A stretch of DNA of 64,000 bases from Candidatus Accumulibacter sp. ACC003 (GCF_907163085.1 NZ_CAJQTX010000011.1:327599-391598), one strand, 5' to 3'; positions 1 through 8,950 are shown, counted from the stretch's first letter. The notes: generated from the sequence alone by a model not told the origin. A program made the numbers and translations.

Positions 1-1416
1 GGCAAAGCCCCGCGCAAGCTGCTCTACTACCGCAACCCGATGGGCCTGCCCGACACCTCGCCCGAGCCCAAAAAAGACTCGATGGGGATGGACTACATCG
101 CCGTTTACGCGGACGAGGGCGGTGACGGGCCTGACGACAGCGGCGTCGTCAAGGTCAGTCCGGCGCGCCTGCAAACGCTCGGCGTCAAGACCGCGCGTGC
201 CGAAATGACGATGCTCGACGCGGCGCTGCGCGCGGTCGGCCGCGTCGAGGTCGACGAGCGCCGGACGCACGACGTCGCGCCACGCTTTGAGGGCTGGATC
301 GAGCGCCTGTACGTCAACGCCACCGGCGACCCGGTGCGGCAGGGGCAGCCGCTGTTCTCGGTGTACAGCCCGGAACTCGTTTCGGCGCAGAAGGAACTGC
401 GCATCGCCGAGGAGCTCGAGCGCGGCGCCGGCGACGCCGATCCGGCGGCACGTGCGGGTGCCCGGCGCCTCGCCGAAGCGGCGCGCGAGCGCTTGCGCAA
501 CTGGAAGGTCGGCGCCGCCGCCGGCAAGCAGGGCGACACCGTCGTCTTCGCGTCGCCGGCCAGCGGCGTGGTGCTCGAAAAGAAGGCCGTCGAGGGAATG
601 CGCTTCATGGCCGGCGCGGTCATTTACCGCATCGCCGACCTGGCCAGCGTCTGGGTGATCGCCGACGTGTACGAGAAGGATCTGGCGCGCGTCAAGCTCG
701 GCGAAGCCGCGCGGGTGGTGATCGACGCCTTCCCCGGGCAGCACTTCGACGCCAGGGTCACCTATCTCTATCCGACGCTCAACGCCGCGACGCGAACGAC
801 GCCGGTTCGTCTCGAGCTGAAGAACCACGACGGCCTGCTGCGGCCGGGGATGTTCGCGCACGTCGAGATTGCCACCGCCGGCAAGGCCGCCCGCCTGACC
901 GTTCCCAAATCGGCCGTGATCGATAGCGGTGACCGGCAGGTGGTCCTGCTGGTGCTCGGCGAGGGCAAGTACAAACCGCAGGCCGTGCAGCTCGGCTTGC
1001 GCGGCCGCGACGCCGTCGAGATCCTCGACGGCGTGCAGGTCGACGACCAAGTCGTCGTCGCGGCAAATTTCCTGATCGACGCCGAAAGCAACCTGAAAGC
1101 GGCGCTGGCGACCTTTACCGCGCCCGAGGCCAAGGCGGCCGCGGTGAAGGGCGCCAAGGCCGCCAAGGCGTATCAGACCACGGGTTCGCTTGATTCGCTG
1201 GACGTCGCGGCCAACACCGTCTCGGTGACGCACGAACCGATCCCGGCCTTGAAGTGGCCGGCGATGACCATGGAGTTCGGGCTGGCAAGCCCCGAAGTGG
1301 CGAAGGGAATTGCCCCCGGCGCGCCGATTCGTTTCGACTTCGAGGATCGCGGCGACGGCGAATTCGTCATCACCCGCATCCACCAGGCGCCTAAAGCCCA
1401 GCACGAGGCTCACTGA
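1..1416 (+). CDS. cusB: CusB-type RND efflux periplasmic adaptor with C-terminal CusF-like domain (5' partial)
   Basis: This is the membrane-fusion subunit of a Cu(I)/Ag(I) RND efflux pump, linking inner-membrane CusA to an outer-membrane channel in the periplasm. The reading frame is open from base 1, so the gene starts outside the window. The first codons encode a heavy-metal-binding segment (YYRNPMGLPDTS then DSMGMDY) common at the N-terminus of CusB relatives. The lipoyl/beta-barrel core follows (GWIERLYVNATGDPV, then VWVIADVYEKDL). The last ~70 residues form a CusF-like copper-chaperone domain with the expected His (VTHEPIPALKW), Trp and two Met (KWPAMTMEF). Its stop is one base before the cusA ATG, so the two are co-transcribed. 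The CusB-CusF fusion means the chaperone is tethered to the adaptor. Confidence 0.93.
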   Translation, partial: GKAPRKLLYYRNPMGLPDTSPEPKKDSMGMDYIAVYADEGGDGPDDSGVVKVSPARLQTLGVKTARAEMTMLDAALRAVGRVEVDERRTHDVAPRFEGWIERLYVNATGDPVRQGQPLFSVYSPELVSAQKELRIAEELERGAGDADPAARAGARRLAEAARERLRNWKVGAAAGKQGDTVVFASPASGVVLEKKAVEGMRFMAGAVIYRIADLASVWVIADVYEKDLARVKLGEAARVVIDAFPGQHFDARVTYLYPTLNAATRTTPVRLELKNHDGLLRPGMFAHVEIATAGKAARLTVPKSAVIDSGDRQVVLLVLGEGKYKPQAVQLGLRGRDAVEILDGVQVDDQVVVAANFLIDAESNLKAALATFTAPEAKAAAVKGAKAAKAYQTTGSLDSLDVAANTVSVTHEPIPALKWPAMTMEFGLASPEVAKGIAPGAPIRFDFEDRGDGEFVITRIHQAPKAQHEAH

Positions 1417-1417
1417 G

Positions 1418-4400
1418 ATGCTCGATCGGCTGATTGAATGGTCGGCGCGCAACGTCTTCCTGGTGCTGCTGGCGACGCTGGCGGTCGTCGCCGGCGGCAT
1501 CTACGCGGTCAAGAAAACACCGCTCGACGCCTTGCCGGATCTTTCCGACGTGCAGGTGATCGTGTTCACGCCCTACGCTGGGCAGGCGCCACGGGTCGTC
1601 GAGGATCAGGTGACGTATCCGCTGACGACCGCCATGCTGGCGGTGCCGAAAGCCAAGGTGGTGCGCGGTTTCTCGATGTTCGGCGCGTCCTACGTCTATG
1701 TGATTTTCGAGGACGGCACCGACATCTACTGGGCGCGTTCGCGCGTTCTCGAGTACCTCAGCTCGGTGCAGGGCAGCCTGCCACAAGGCGTCTCGCCGCA
1801 GATGGGACCCGACGCGACCGGCGTTGGCTGGGTCTTCCAGTACGCGCTGACCGGCAAGGATCAGACGCTGGCCGACCTGCGCAGCGTCCAGGACTGGTAC
1901 GTCCGTTACCAGCTGAGCAAGGCCGGCGGCGTCGCCGAAGTCGCCAGCGTCGGTGGCTTCGTCAAGGAGTACCAGGTCACCGTCGACCCGCACCGGCTGG
2001 CCAGCTACGGCATCCCGCTGGCGCGCCTGTCGCAGGTGATCCGTGAATCGAACCGCGACGTCGGCGGCCGCGTCGTCGAGCTCGCCGAGAAGGAGTACAT
2101 GGTCCGCGGCCTCGGCTACCTCAAGGGCGTCGCCGATATCGAGACGCTGGTCCTGAAGAGCGACGGCGGCACGCCGGTGCTGGTGCGCGACGTCGCGCGC
2201 GTCGAAATCGTCCCGGCCGGCCGCCGCGGCATTACCGAACTCAACGGCGAGGGCGAGGTGGTGTCCGGGATCGTCATGGCGCGCTTCGGCCAGAACGCGC
2301 TCGACGTCATCGCCAACGTCAAGACCAAGATTGAAGAGCTGCTGCCGGGTCTGCCGGCAGGGACAGAGATCGTTCCCGTCTACGACCGTTCGCAGCTGAT
2401 CGAGCGCGCCATCGACAATCTCAAATGGACGCTGTTCGAAGAAAGCCTGATCGTCGGCGCCGTCTGCGTGATCTTCCTGATGCACGTCCGGAGCGCGCTG
2501 GTCGCCATCCTGACGCTGCCGATCGGCATCCTGATCGCCTTCATCGCCATGCGCAGCATGAACATGGGTTCGAACATCATGAGCCTCGGCGGGATCGCGA
2601 TTGCCATCGGCGCGATGGTCGACGCCGCCATCGTGATGATCGAGAACGCCCACAAGCGGCTCGAACACCTGCCGCCGAATGCGACCAGACACGACCGCGC
2701 GGCGACGATGATTCGCGCCTGCAAGGAGGTCGGGCCGGCGCTCTTCTATTCGCTGCTGATCATCACCGTCTCCTTCCTGCCGGTGTTCACGCTCGAGGGC
2801 CAGGAAGGGCGCTTGTTCAGCCCACTGGCCTTCACCAAGACCTTTGCCATGGCCGGCGCGGCGGTGCTGTCGGTGACGCTGGTGCCGGTGCTGATGATGT
2901 TCTTCATTCGCGGCCGGATCATGCCCGAGCAGAAGAACCCGGTGAACCGCTTCCTGATCTGGGTCTATCGGCCGATCATCAAGTCGGTGATGCGCAACAA
3001 GATCGTCACGCTGCTACTGGCTGGCGTCGTCATGGCGATCACCGTCGTGCCGGCCAGCCGCATCGGTTCGGAGTTCATGCCGACGCTCAACGAAGGCTCG
3101 CTGTTCTATATGCCGGCGTCGCTGCCCGGCATGTCGGTGACCGAAGCCGCGCGCCTGCTGCAAACGACCAACCGGGTGATCAAGACCTTCCCCGAAGTCG
3201 AGTCGGTGTACGGCAAGGCCGGTCGTGCCGCCAGCGCCACCGACCCGGCGCCGATCGAGATGTTCGAGACGGTGATCAACCTCAAGCCCGAGAAGGAATG
3301 GCGGGCGGGAATGAACGTCGACAAGCTGATCGCCGAGATGGACGCCGCGCTCAAGTTCCCCGGCCTGGCCAATTCCTGGACGATGCCGATCAAGGCGCGC
3401 ATCGACATGCTGTCCACCGGCATTCGCACGCCGGTCGGCGTCAAGGTCTTCGGCAAGGAGCTGGCGGTGATCGAGAAGGTCGCGCGCGAGATCGAACAGG
3501 CGGTGAAGGACGTTCCCGGCACCTCGAGCGCCTACGCCGAACGCGTCACCGGCGGTTATTACCTGGACATCACGCCGAAACGCGAGCAGCTGGCGCGCTA
3601 CGGGATCACCGTCGGCGACTTCCAGCAGGTGATCAGCAGCGCCCTCGGCGGCGCGCTGGTGACCACCGCCGTCGAAGGTCTCGAGCGCTACGGCGTCACC
3701 GTGCGCTATCCGCGCGCGCTGCGTGACGATCCGCAGCGCATCGCCAACGAGGTCTTCGTTCCGAGCCAGTCGGGGATGATCCCGCTTGGCCAACTGGCGA
3801 GCATCGAATTGCGCAACGGCCCGTCGGCAATCAAGACCGAGAATGCGCTGCTCGCCGCCTACGTCTTCGTCGACATCCGCGATCGCGACGTCGGTTCCTA
3901 CGTCAGGGACGCGCAGAAAGCCGTCGCCGACAAGGTCACTTTCCCGCCCGGCTACTACGCCACCTGGTCGGGCCAGTTCGAGTACATGGAGCGCGCCAAG
4001 GCCAAGCTGGCGGTGGTCGTGCCGCTGACGCTGGCGATCATCTTCGTGCTGCTCTACCTCAACTTCCGCCGCCTCACCGAGACGCTGATCGTCATGTTGT
4101 CAGTCCCGTTCGCGCTCGTCGGCGGTATCTGGCTGATGTGGTGGCTGGGTTACAACATGAGCGTGGCGGTGGCCGTCGGCTTCATCGCGCTGGCCGGCGT
4201 CGCCGCCGAGACCGGCGTCGTGATGCTGATTTACCTCGACCAGTCGTGGCAGGAGGTCACCGCCAAGCGCCGCGCCGAAGGCGTCGATCCGAGCGCCGCC
4301 GACCTCTACTTGGCGATCATGGAAGGCGCCGTCGAACGCGTGCGCCCGAAGATGATGACCGTGGTGGCGATCATGGCCGGCCTGCTGCCGATCATGTGGT

Positions 4401-4576
4401 CGAGCGGCACGGGCTCGGAAGTGATGAGCCGCATCGCCGCACCGATGGTCGGCGGCATGGTGTCGTCGACGGTGTTGACGCTGTGCGTGATTCCGGCGCT
4501 GTATGCGTTGGTCAAGCAGTGGCAGTTGCGGCGCGAGCTGGCGAAAGCGCCGGTGCTGCCGTTGAGCGAGGCTTGA
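1418..4576 (+). CDS. cusA: CusA-type heavy-metal RND efflux pump
   Basis: This is the inner-membrane proton-driven RND transporter of the Cu/Ag (HME) type, about 1052 aa, the normal length. I chose the ATG at 1418, one base after the cusB stop, because it gives the usual MLDRLIEWSARN N-terminus; a longer frame upstream only overlaps cusB. The three methionines that pass Cu(I) in E. coli CusA are conserved: M565 (LFYMPASLP), M615 (PIEMFET) and M664 (DMLSTG). The TM4 region (MSLGGIAIAIGAMVDAAIVM) carries the proton-relay acidic residue. The protein ends VKQWQLRRELAKAPVLPLSEA. Two eroded relatives of this gene lie downstream (5540-5732 and 9932-10133). Confidence 0.96.
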   Translation: MLDRLIEWSARNVFLVLLATLAVVAGGIYAVKKTPLDALPDLSDVQVIVFTPYAGQAPRVVEDQVTYPLTTAMLAVPKAKVVRGFSMFGASYVYVIFEDGTDIYWARSRVLEYLSSVQGSLPQGVSPQMGPDATGVGWVFQYALTGKDQTLADLRSVQDWYVRYQLSKAGGVAEVASVGGFVKEYQVTVDPHRLASYGIPLARLSQVIRESNRDVGGRVVELAEKEYMVRGLGYLKGVADIETLVLKSDGGTPVLVRDVARVEIVPAGRRGITELNGEGEVVSGIVMARFGQNALDVIANVKTKIEELLPGLPAGTEIVPVYDRSQLIERAIDNLKWTLFEESLIVGAVCVIFLMHVRSALVAILTLPIGILIAFIAMRSMNMGSNIMSLGGIAIAIGAMVDAAIVMIENAHKRLEHLPPNATRHDRAATMIRACKEVGPALFYSLLIITVSFLPVFTLEGQEGRLFSPLAFTKTFAMAGAAVLSVTLVPVLMMFFIRGRIMPEQKNPVNRFLIWVYRPIIKSVMRNKIVTLLLAGVVMAITVVPASRIGSEFMPTLNEGSLFYMPASLPGMSVTEAARLLQTTNRVIKTFPEVESVYGKAGRAASATDPAPIEMFETVINLKPEKEWRAGMNVDKLIAEMDAALKFPGLANSWTMPIKARIDMLSTGIRTPVGVKVFGKELAVIEKVAREIEQAVKDVPGTSSAYAERVTGGYYLDITPKREQLARYGITVGDFQQVISSALGGALVTTAVEGLERYGVTVRYPRALRDDPQRIANEVFVPSQSGMIPLGQLASIELRNGPSAIKTENALLAAYVFVDIRDRDVGSYVRDAQKAVADKVTFPPGYYATWSGQFEYMERAKAKLAVVVPLTLAIIFVLLYLNFRRLTETLIVMLSVPFALVGGIWLMWWLGYNMSVAVAVGFIALAGVAAETGVVMLIYLDQSWQEVTAKRRAEGVDPSAADLYLAIMEGAVERVRPKMMTVVAIMAGLLPIMWSSGTGSEVMSRIAAPMVGGMVSSTVLTLCVIPALYALVKQWQLRRELAKAPVLPLSEA

Positions 4577-4714
4577 CTGGCGAGAGCGTGCTCTCGGCAG
4601 GCCACGCCCTTTGCGCGCGCGGGCGACACGAGAAGTGGCTGCTTGGCCGGCTACTCCCGCTTTGATAATCACTCCTTGAAAACAGCTTGACCAGCCAATG
4701 TCGTTCGATCATAT

Positions 4715-4729
4715 TGACCCGTCTGGTCA
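4715..4729. promoter_or_regulatory. Inverted repeat upstream of phd-type antitoxin, candidate operator
   Basis: TGACC and GGTCA flank a 5-base spacer (CGTCT) and end 16 bases before the antitoxin ATG. Flanking ATAT/ATAT bases extend the symmetry imperfectly. Phd/YefM antitoxins repress their own operon by binding such dyads, so this is a reasonable operator. The assignment rests on position and symmetry only. Confidence 0.4.
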
Positions 4730-4745
4730 TATCGATGGAGGCATC

Positions 4746-5039
4746 ATGATCACCGAAACCAGCGCGGTCAGCTTGCAGAAGAACCTGGGCGAGATGCTCG
4801 AGCAAGTGCAGTACCGGCACGATAGCGTGGTAATCAACAAGGACGGGAAGCCGGTTGCAGTGCTTGTTGACGCCAGATTATTTGAGCGCATCCGCCGCAT
4901 GCAGAGCCGTTTTGACGCTCTGTGCCAACGCCTGGAGGCCGGATTTTCTGAAGTGCCTGAGCCAGAGGGGCTGGCTGAAATAAATGCCGCCATCGCGGCT
5001 GATAGGGCAGCGGCGCCCATGCCGGCGAAAACCCGCTGA
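4746..5039 (+). CDS. Phd/YefM-family type II antitoxin
   Basis: A 97-aa antitoxin. The start is the ATG at 4746, which has GGAG at 4737-4740 five bases upstream and gives MITETSAVSLQKNLGEML; an in-frame ATG at 4698 has no such signal. The N-terminal half is the Phd/YefM DNA-binding fold (SLQKNLGEMLEQVQYRHDSVVI then GKPVAVLVDARLFERI). The C-terminal half is Glu/Ala-rich and would wrap the toxin. The PIN toxin gene begins 6 bases after its stop. The pair sits between intact cusA and a cusA C-terminal remnant, so it appears to have been inserted at that locus. Confidence 0.88.
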   Translation: MITETSAVSLQKNLGEMLEQVQYRHDSVVINKDGKPVAVLVDARLFERIRRMQSRFDALCQRLEAGFSEVPEPEGLAEINAAIAADRAAAPMPAKTR

Positions 5040-5045
5040 TTTGCC

Positions 5046-5477
5046 GTGGCCACTCTGCGAGTGGTGCTTGATACAAATGTGCTGCTCTCGGGGATTGCTT
5101 ATCCAGCCAGCGTGCCTGGAAAAATATTGGCGGCCTGGCGTCACGGTTCGGTCGACGTACTCCTCTCTTCGTACATCGTGGAGGAGTTGCGGCGCGTATT
5201 GCCCCGCCTGGTTAACCGCCACGGATTGACCTTGGCGGAAGTCGACGATCTGGTCGATGCCCTTTCCATACAGGCCGAAATCATTGAACCGCTCGCCAGT
5301 GTTGAACCGGCATTACGCGATGCCGATGATCAACCGGTGCTTGCTACCCTGCTTGCGGCGCTGAAGATATCGGGAGCCGATTATCTCATCACAGGCGATA
5401 AAGACTTGCTCGCCTTGGCCGACCGTTACCCAATTGTGACTCCTGCGAACTTCTGGGCAAGCCACGCGGCGCTTTGA
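5046..5477 (+). CDS. PIN-domain toxin (VapC-like putative RNase)
   Basis: A 143-aa PIN-domain protein, likely a Mg-dependent endoribonuclease toxin neutralised by the preceding antitoxin. It starts with GTG at 5046, six bases after the antitoxin stop. The PIN acidic residues are visible: RVVLDTNVLLSG at the N-terminus (first Asp), ELRRVLPRL (Glu region), DADDQPVLATLLAA and the closing DYLITGDKDLLAL. It belongs to the group often labelled 'putative toxin component, PIN family'. Pairing a Phd-type antitoxin with a PIN toxin is common for this group. The RNA target cannot be told from sequence. Confidence 0.88.
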   Translation: MATLRVVLDTNVLLSGIAYPASVPGKILAAWRHGSVDVLLSSYIVEELRRVLPRLVNRHGLTLAEVDDLVDALSIQAEIIEPLASVEPALRDADDQPVLATLLAALKISGADYLITGDKDLLALADRYPIVTPANFWASHAAL

Positions 5478-5539
5478 GCGTTGAGCAAGTCTTGGGCAGC
5501 GCAGCGAGGAGGGTCAGTTCTCTCCCCAAACCTCACTTT

Positions 5540-5732
5540 GCTGGCGATCGTGTGCTCGAGCGGCAGCGGTTCAAAAGTGATGAGCCGCATCGCCGCAGCG
5601 ATGGTCGGCGGCATGGTGTCGTCGACGGTGTTGACGCTATGCGTGATTCCGGCGCTGTACGCGTTGGTCAAGCAGTGGCAGTTGCGGCGGAGTTTGGCAA
5701 GGCCGGCGGCGCAGGTGCTGAGCGCGGACTGA
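5540..5732 (+). pseudogene. Remnant of a cusA 3' end
   Basis: The translation (SKVMSRIAAAMVGGMVSST and onward to LVKQWQLRR) is a diverged copy of the last ~60 codons of the intact cusA (4399-4576), with many silent and some replacement differences. It is therefore the stub of a second, paralogous cusA rather than a recent duplicate. At its 5' end one of two nearby CGATCATG repeats present in cusA, with the 21 bases between, is missing. No start or upstream body remains, so it is not functional. Confidence 0.85.
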
Positions 5733-5740
5733 CCGCTAAC

Positions 5741-5860
5741 GATCATGACCTGTTGAGATTCCCCAGATCATGAAAGTCATGACCGATTCCCTCTTTCCCA
5801 ACCCTTCTCCCGCGAGGGGAGAAGGGAGCTTCGTGAGTCGCTTGCGCGACTTTCACATTT
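5741..5860 (+). repeat. Dispersed intergenic repeat, copy 1
   Basis: Contains TCATGAC, then ATGAAAGTCATGACCG, then a perfect hairpin at 5802-5826 (CCCTTCTCCC, loop GCGAG, GGGAGAAGGG) and a second, imperfect hairpin (GTGAGTCGC...GCGACTTTCAC) ending in CACATTT. Other copies are at 8752-8950, 19355-19450 (partial), 46739-46860 and 61291-61417 (inverted). It lies downstream of the merR-type gene, whose transcripts would run into it. Confidence 0.8.
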
Positions 5861-5901
5861 GGTCGCCTCAGAAAACGAAGAGCAAGGCACGCCAAGGCCA
5901 C

Positions 5902-6333
5902 TTAGCCGAGGTGTGTGTGCCGTTCATGCCGAGCTTCGGTTGCCATCGACGCCAGCCCCTGCAAGATTCCACAGGCGTCCATGGCCTGCTCGCTCTGGCA
6001 GCGCTGACGCAGCTCACTGAGCTGTTGCTTGAGCTGGGAGAGCTCGGCCATACGCACGTCGACGTGGGCAATGTGTTCGTCGACTAGTTGATTGACGCCA
6101 CCGCAATCACCGGCGGGTTGATCCATCAGACCCAGCAGCGTGTGGATTTCCGCATGCGTCATATCCAGGGCACGACAATTCCGTATAAAGCGAAGCCGCT
6201 CGACGTGGAACTCGTCATAGCTGCGGTAGTTGGCCATCGTCCGTGCCGGCGCGGATAGCAGCCCTTCCTTTTCGTAGTAACGCACGGTTTCCACCGTGCA
6301 TTGTGCCACTTGGGCGAGTTCACCGATCTTCAC
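5902..6333 (-). CDS. MerR-family Pb/Cd-responsive regulator (PbrR/CadR type)
   Basis: A 143-aa MerR-family activator that untwists a long-spacer promoter on metal binding. The N-terminal winged HTH is typical (MKIGELAQVAQCTVETVRYY, then YRSYDEFHVERLRFIRNCRALDM). A dimerisation helix follows. Metal-binding cysteines sit where PbrR/CadR proteins have them: CGG near residue 78 and a C-terminal cysteine pair (RCQSEQAMDACGIL). It is divergent from the P-type ATPase gene, with the shared operator/promoter between them at 6352-6382. Pb, Cd and Zn specificity cannot be separated by eye. Confidence 0.92.
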   Translation of the reverse strand: MKIGELAQVAQCTVETVRYYEKEGLLSAPARTMANYRSYDEFHVERLRFIRNCRALDMTHAEIHTLLGLMDQPAGDCGGVNQLVDEHIAHVDVRMAELSQLKQQLSELRQRCQSEQAMDACGILQGLASMATEARHERHTHLG

Positions 6334-6351
6334 GGGTAGTCTCCAAAACAG

Positions 6352-6382
6352 TTGACCCTATAGGAACTTCAGGGTGTGCAAT
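6352..6382 (+). promoter_or_regulatory. MerR-type promoter of the metal ATPase gene, 19-bp spacer
   Basis: A -35 TTGACC at 6352-6357 and a -10 TGCAAT at 6377-6382 are separated by 19 bases, the long spacing that MerR-family regulators act on. Within the spacer ACCCT (6355-6359) and AGGGT (6371-6375) form a dyad, very like known PbrR/CadR operators. The expected transcription start is about 6389. This rules out the GTG at 6376 as the ATPase start and supports the ATG at 6412. Confidence 0.82.
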
Positions 6383-6411
6383 GCGCAGCATACCAACAAT
6401 TGGACAACGCC

Positions 6412-8703
6412 ATGGCCTCTCGCCCCGTGAAAATCACGCATGCTCACCACACATGCGGCGACGATCATGCGCATGCTCACGACGCCTTGCCCGCGCATCA
6501 CGATCATGGGCATTCGCTGGACCATGGCCAGGCGTGTTGCGCTGCCGATCCGTTAGCAACATCGCCATCAGGCAACGCCAGTCCAGTCTCCGCAAAAATT
6601 CCGGCCGGCTACACACTCACTCGTCTACGCGTTGCCCAGATGGATTGCCCGACCGAGGAGGCTTTGATCCGCAATAAGCTGGGTGGCATAGCCGCGGTGC
6701 GCGGGGTGGAATTCAACCTCATGCAGCGAGTCCTGACCGTTGTCCATCAAAACAACGCGCTAGCTGCCGTTGAGACGGCGATTCGCGACCTGGGCATGAG
6801 TACCGAGCCAATGCAGGCAGGCAGCCAGGGCAGCGCGCCCGCCGAGGCAGTCGGCAAGCCCTGGTGGCCGTTGGCGCTGGCCGGGCTTGCCGCTCTGGGC
6901 GCGGAAATTGTCCATTGGCTTGGCTTGCCGGAATGGTTGTCCGGATTGCTGGCTCTCGTCGCCATCACAATCAGCGGTATCGGCACTTTCAAGAAGGGCT
7001 GGATTGCGCTGCGCCACGGCAATCTCAATATCAACGCCCTGATGAGCATTGCCGTGACGGGTGCGGTATTGCTGCGCCAGTGGCCAGAGGCGGCCATGGT
7101 CATGGTCTTGTTTACTGTTGCCGAGTTGATCGAGGCGAAGTCCCTGGATCGGGCACGCAATGCCATTCGCAGCCTGGTGCAGTTGACGCCGGAAATGGCA
7201 ACAGTACGGCAAGCGAACGGTGCGTGGGCCGAACTGCCAGCCAAGGATGTCACCATTGGCCAAATCGTGCGCGTCAAACCAGGCGAGCGCGTCGCCCTCG
7301 ATGGTGTGGTGACGGCGGGGCGATCAAGCATCAACCAGGCGCCTATTACCGGCGAGAGCTTGCCGGTCGACAAGTCGGCTGGCGACAGTGTATTCGCTGG
7401 AACCATCAACCAGTCTGGCTCCGTCGAATTCCGGGTCACTGCCGAATCCACGCATTCGACCTTGGCACGCATCATTCACGCGGTCGAAGAGGCGCAAGGC
7501 GCACGTGCGCCAACGCAGCGCTTCGTCGATCGGTTTGCCAGGATCTACACGCCGGCGGTGTTCGTCTTCGCCATCGCGGTAGCTCTTGTGCCGCCGCTGC
7601 TACTTGGTGGCGGCTGGCACGATTGGGTGTATCAGGCGCTGGTTCTGCTGGTCATAGCCTGTCCCTGCGCCCTGGTCATTTCCACTCCCATCACCATCGT
7701 CAGCGGCCTGGCAGCAGCAGCCCGCCACGGCATTCTGATCAAGGGAGGTGTTTATCTTGAGGAAGGTCACAAGCTCGCGTGGCTGGCATTCGACAAGACC
7801 GGCACCATCACGCACGGCAAACCGGTATTGACCGATACGGTCTTGCTCGATCAGCCGGCCGGAGTGGATGCCGTCCGAGTGGCCACCAGCCTTGCCGCGC
7901 GCTCCGATCACCCGGTTTCTCACGCCATAGCCACAAGCGGACAAGGGAACGGCACCATCCTGCTTGATGTCGCCGACTTCGCTGCCATTCCTGGGCGAGG
8001 TGTGCTCGGAACCGTTGGCGGCGTGCCTTATCAGCTTGGCAACCATCGCTTGATCCACGAGCTTGGCGTCTGTACGCCGCTCCTGGAGGTTCGCCTTGGC
8101 GAGTTGGAAGAGCAAGGCAAGACGGTCATTCTGCTCACCGATGGCGAGCGCGTGCTGGTCCTGTTTGCCGTGGCCGATACGGTCAAGGACGGTAGCCGCG
8201 CCGCGATCCGGGCACTGCACGAGTTGGGCATCAAGACAGTCATGCTCACCGGCGACAACGAACACACTGCGCGAGCCATCGCCGCCCAGGTTCAAATTGA
8301 TGAAGCTTTGGGCGATCAACTGCCAGAAGACAAGTTGCGCGCTATCGAACGCTACGCACAACGCGGCAAGGTTGGCATGGTCGGCGACGGCATCAACGAT
8401 GCACCAGCGCTGGCGCGAGCTGACATCGGCTTTGCCATGGGTGCGGCGGGTACCGATACGGCTATCGAGACTGCTGACGTGGCACTGATGGATGACGACC
8501 TGAACAAGATCGCGCGTTTCGTCCGCCTGTCGCGCACCACCCGAACGGTCCTGGTACAGAACATCACTTTGGCATTGGGCATCAAGGCCGTTTTTCTGGT
8601 ACTCACGCTGCTCGGCATGGGCACCATGTGGATGGCGGTATTCGCTGATATGGGAGCGAGTCTGCTGGTGGTGGCTAATGGTCTAAGGCTGGTGCGTCAG
8701 TAG
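6412..8703 (+). CDS. Zn/Cd/Pb-translocating P1B-type ATPase (ZntA/CadA/PbrA family)
   Basis: A 763-aa inner-membrane ATPase exporting divalent soft metals. The ATG at 6412 is chosen because the in-frame GTG at 6376 falls inside the promoter. The N-terminus is very His/Cys-rich (HAHHTCGDDHAHAHD, HHDHGHSLDHGQACC). One heavy-metal domain of the ZntA kind (MDCPTEE) follows. TM helices surround the CPC motif (VIACPCALVIS). The phosphorylated Asp is D461 in DKTGT. MLTGDN and the hinge MVGDGINDAPALARAD complete the catalytic core. CPC plus MDCPTEE points to Zn/Cd/Pb rather than Cu. It is divergent from the regulator at 5902-6333. Confidence 0.94.
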   Translation: MASRPVKITHAHHTCGDDHAHAHDALPAHHDHGHSLDHGQACCAADPLATSPSGNASPVSAKIPAGYTLTRLRVAQMDCPTEEALIRNKLGGIAAVRGVEFNLMQRVLTVVHQNNALAAVETAIRDLGMSTEPMQAGSQGSAPAEAVGKPWWPLALAGLAALGAEIVHWLGLPEWLSGLLALVAITISGIGTFKKGWIALRHGNLNINALMSIAVTGAVLLRQWPEAAMVMVLFTVAELIEAKSLDRARNAIRSLVQLTPEMATVRQANGAWAELPAKDVTIGQIVRVKPGERVALDGVVTAGRSSINQAPITGESLPVDKSAGDSVFAGTINQSGSVEFRVTAESTHSTLARIIHAVEEAQGARAPTQRFVDRFARIYTPAVFVFAIAVALVPPLLLGGGWHDWVYQALVLLVIACPCALVISTPITIVSGLAAAARHGILIKGGVYLEEGHKLAWLAFDKTGTITHGKPVLTDTVLLDQPAGVDAVRVATSLAARSDHPVSHAIATSGQGNGTILLDVADFAAIPGRGVLGTVGGVPYQLGNHRLIHELGVCTPLLEVRLGELEEQGKTVILLTDGERVLVLFAVADTVKDGSRAAIRALHELGIKTVMLTGDNEHTARAIAAQVQIDEALGDQLPEDKLRAIERYAQRGKVGMVGDGINDAPALARADIGFAMGAAGTDTAIETADVALMDDDLNKIARFVRLSRTTRTVLVQNITLALGIKAVFLVLTLLGMGTMWMAVFADMGASLLVVANGLRLVRQ

Positions 8704-8751
8704 GAGGCAACTCACGAAACGGAAAATGGAGTACGCTAAGGCTTCCCTAAC

Positions 8752-8950
8752 GGTCATGACACGTGATATCACCTCAAATTATGAAAGTCATGACCGTTCC
8801 CCTCTCACTTGCAGTGCGCATACCGGCTTGCACGCCGGAATCGTTCGCCGGGCAGGGAGCAGGCTCCCTGAATTCCCCGCCTCACCCCGGCCCTTCTCCC
8901 GCAAGGGGAGACGGGAGTTTCGTGAGTCGCGTACGCGACTTTCACATTAA
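8752..8950 (+). repeat. Dispersed intergenic repeat, copy 2 (longest)
   Basis: Same order as copy 1: TCATGAC, ATGAAAGTCATGACCG, then an extra middle block with GGCTTGCACGCCGGAATC (a CCGGC/GCCGG hairpin) and CGCCGGGCAG, then CCCTTCTCCC with a near-complementary GGGGAGACGGG arm, then GTGAGTCGC and GCGACTTTCACATT. It lies just downstream of the ATPase gene. Together with copy 1, in the same orientation, it brackets the regulator-ATPase cassette. Confidence 0.8.

Noticed and set aside
1391-2692. Long minus-strand frame (433 aa) under cusA
   Set aside because: It lies wholly antisense to cusA and its sequence is the Asp/Arg/His-rich composition produced by reading a high-GC gene backwards.
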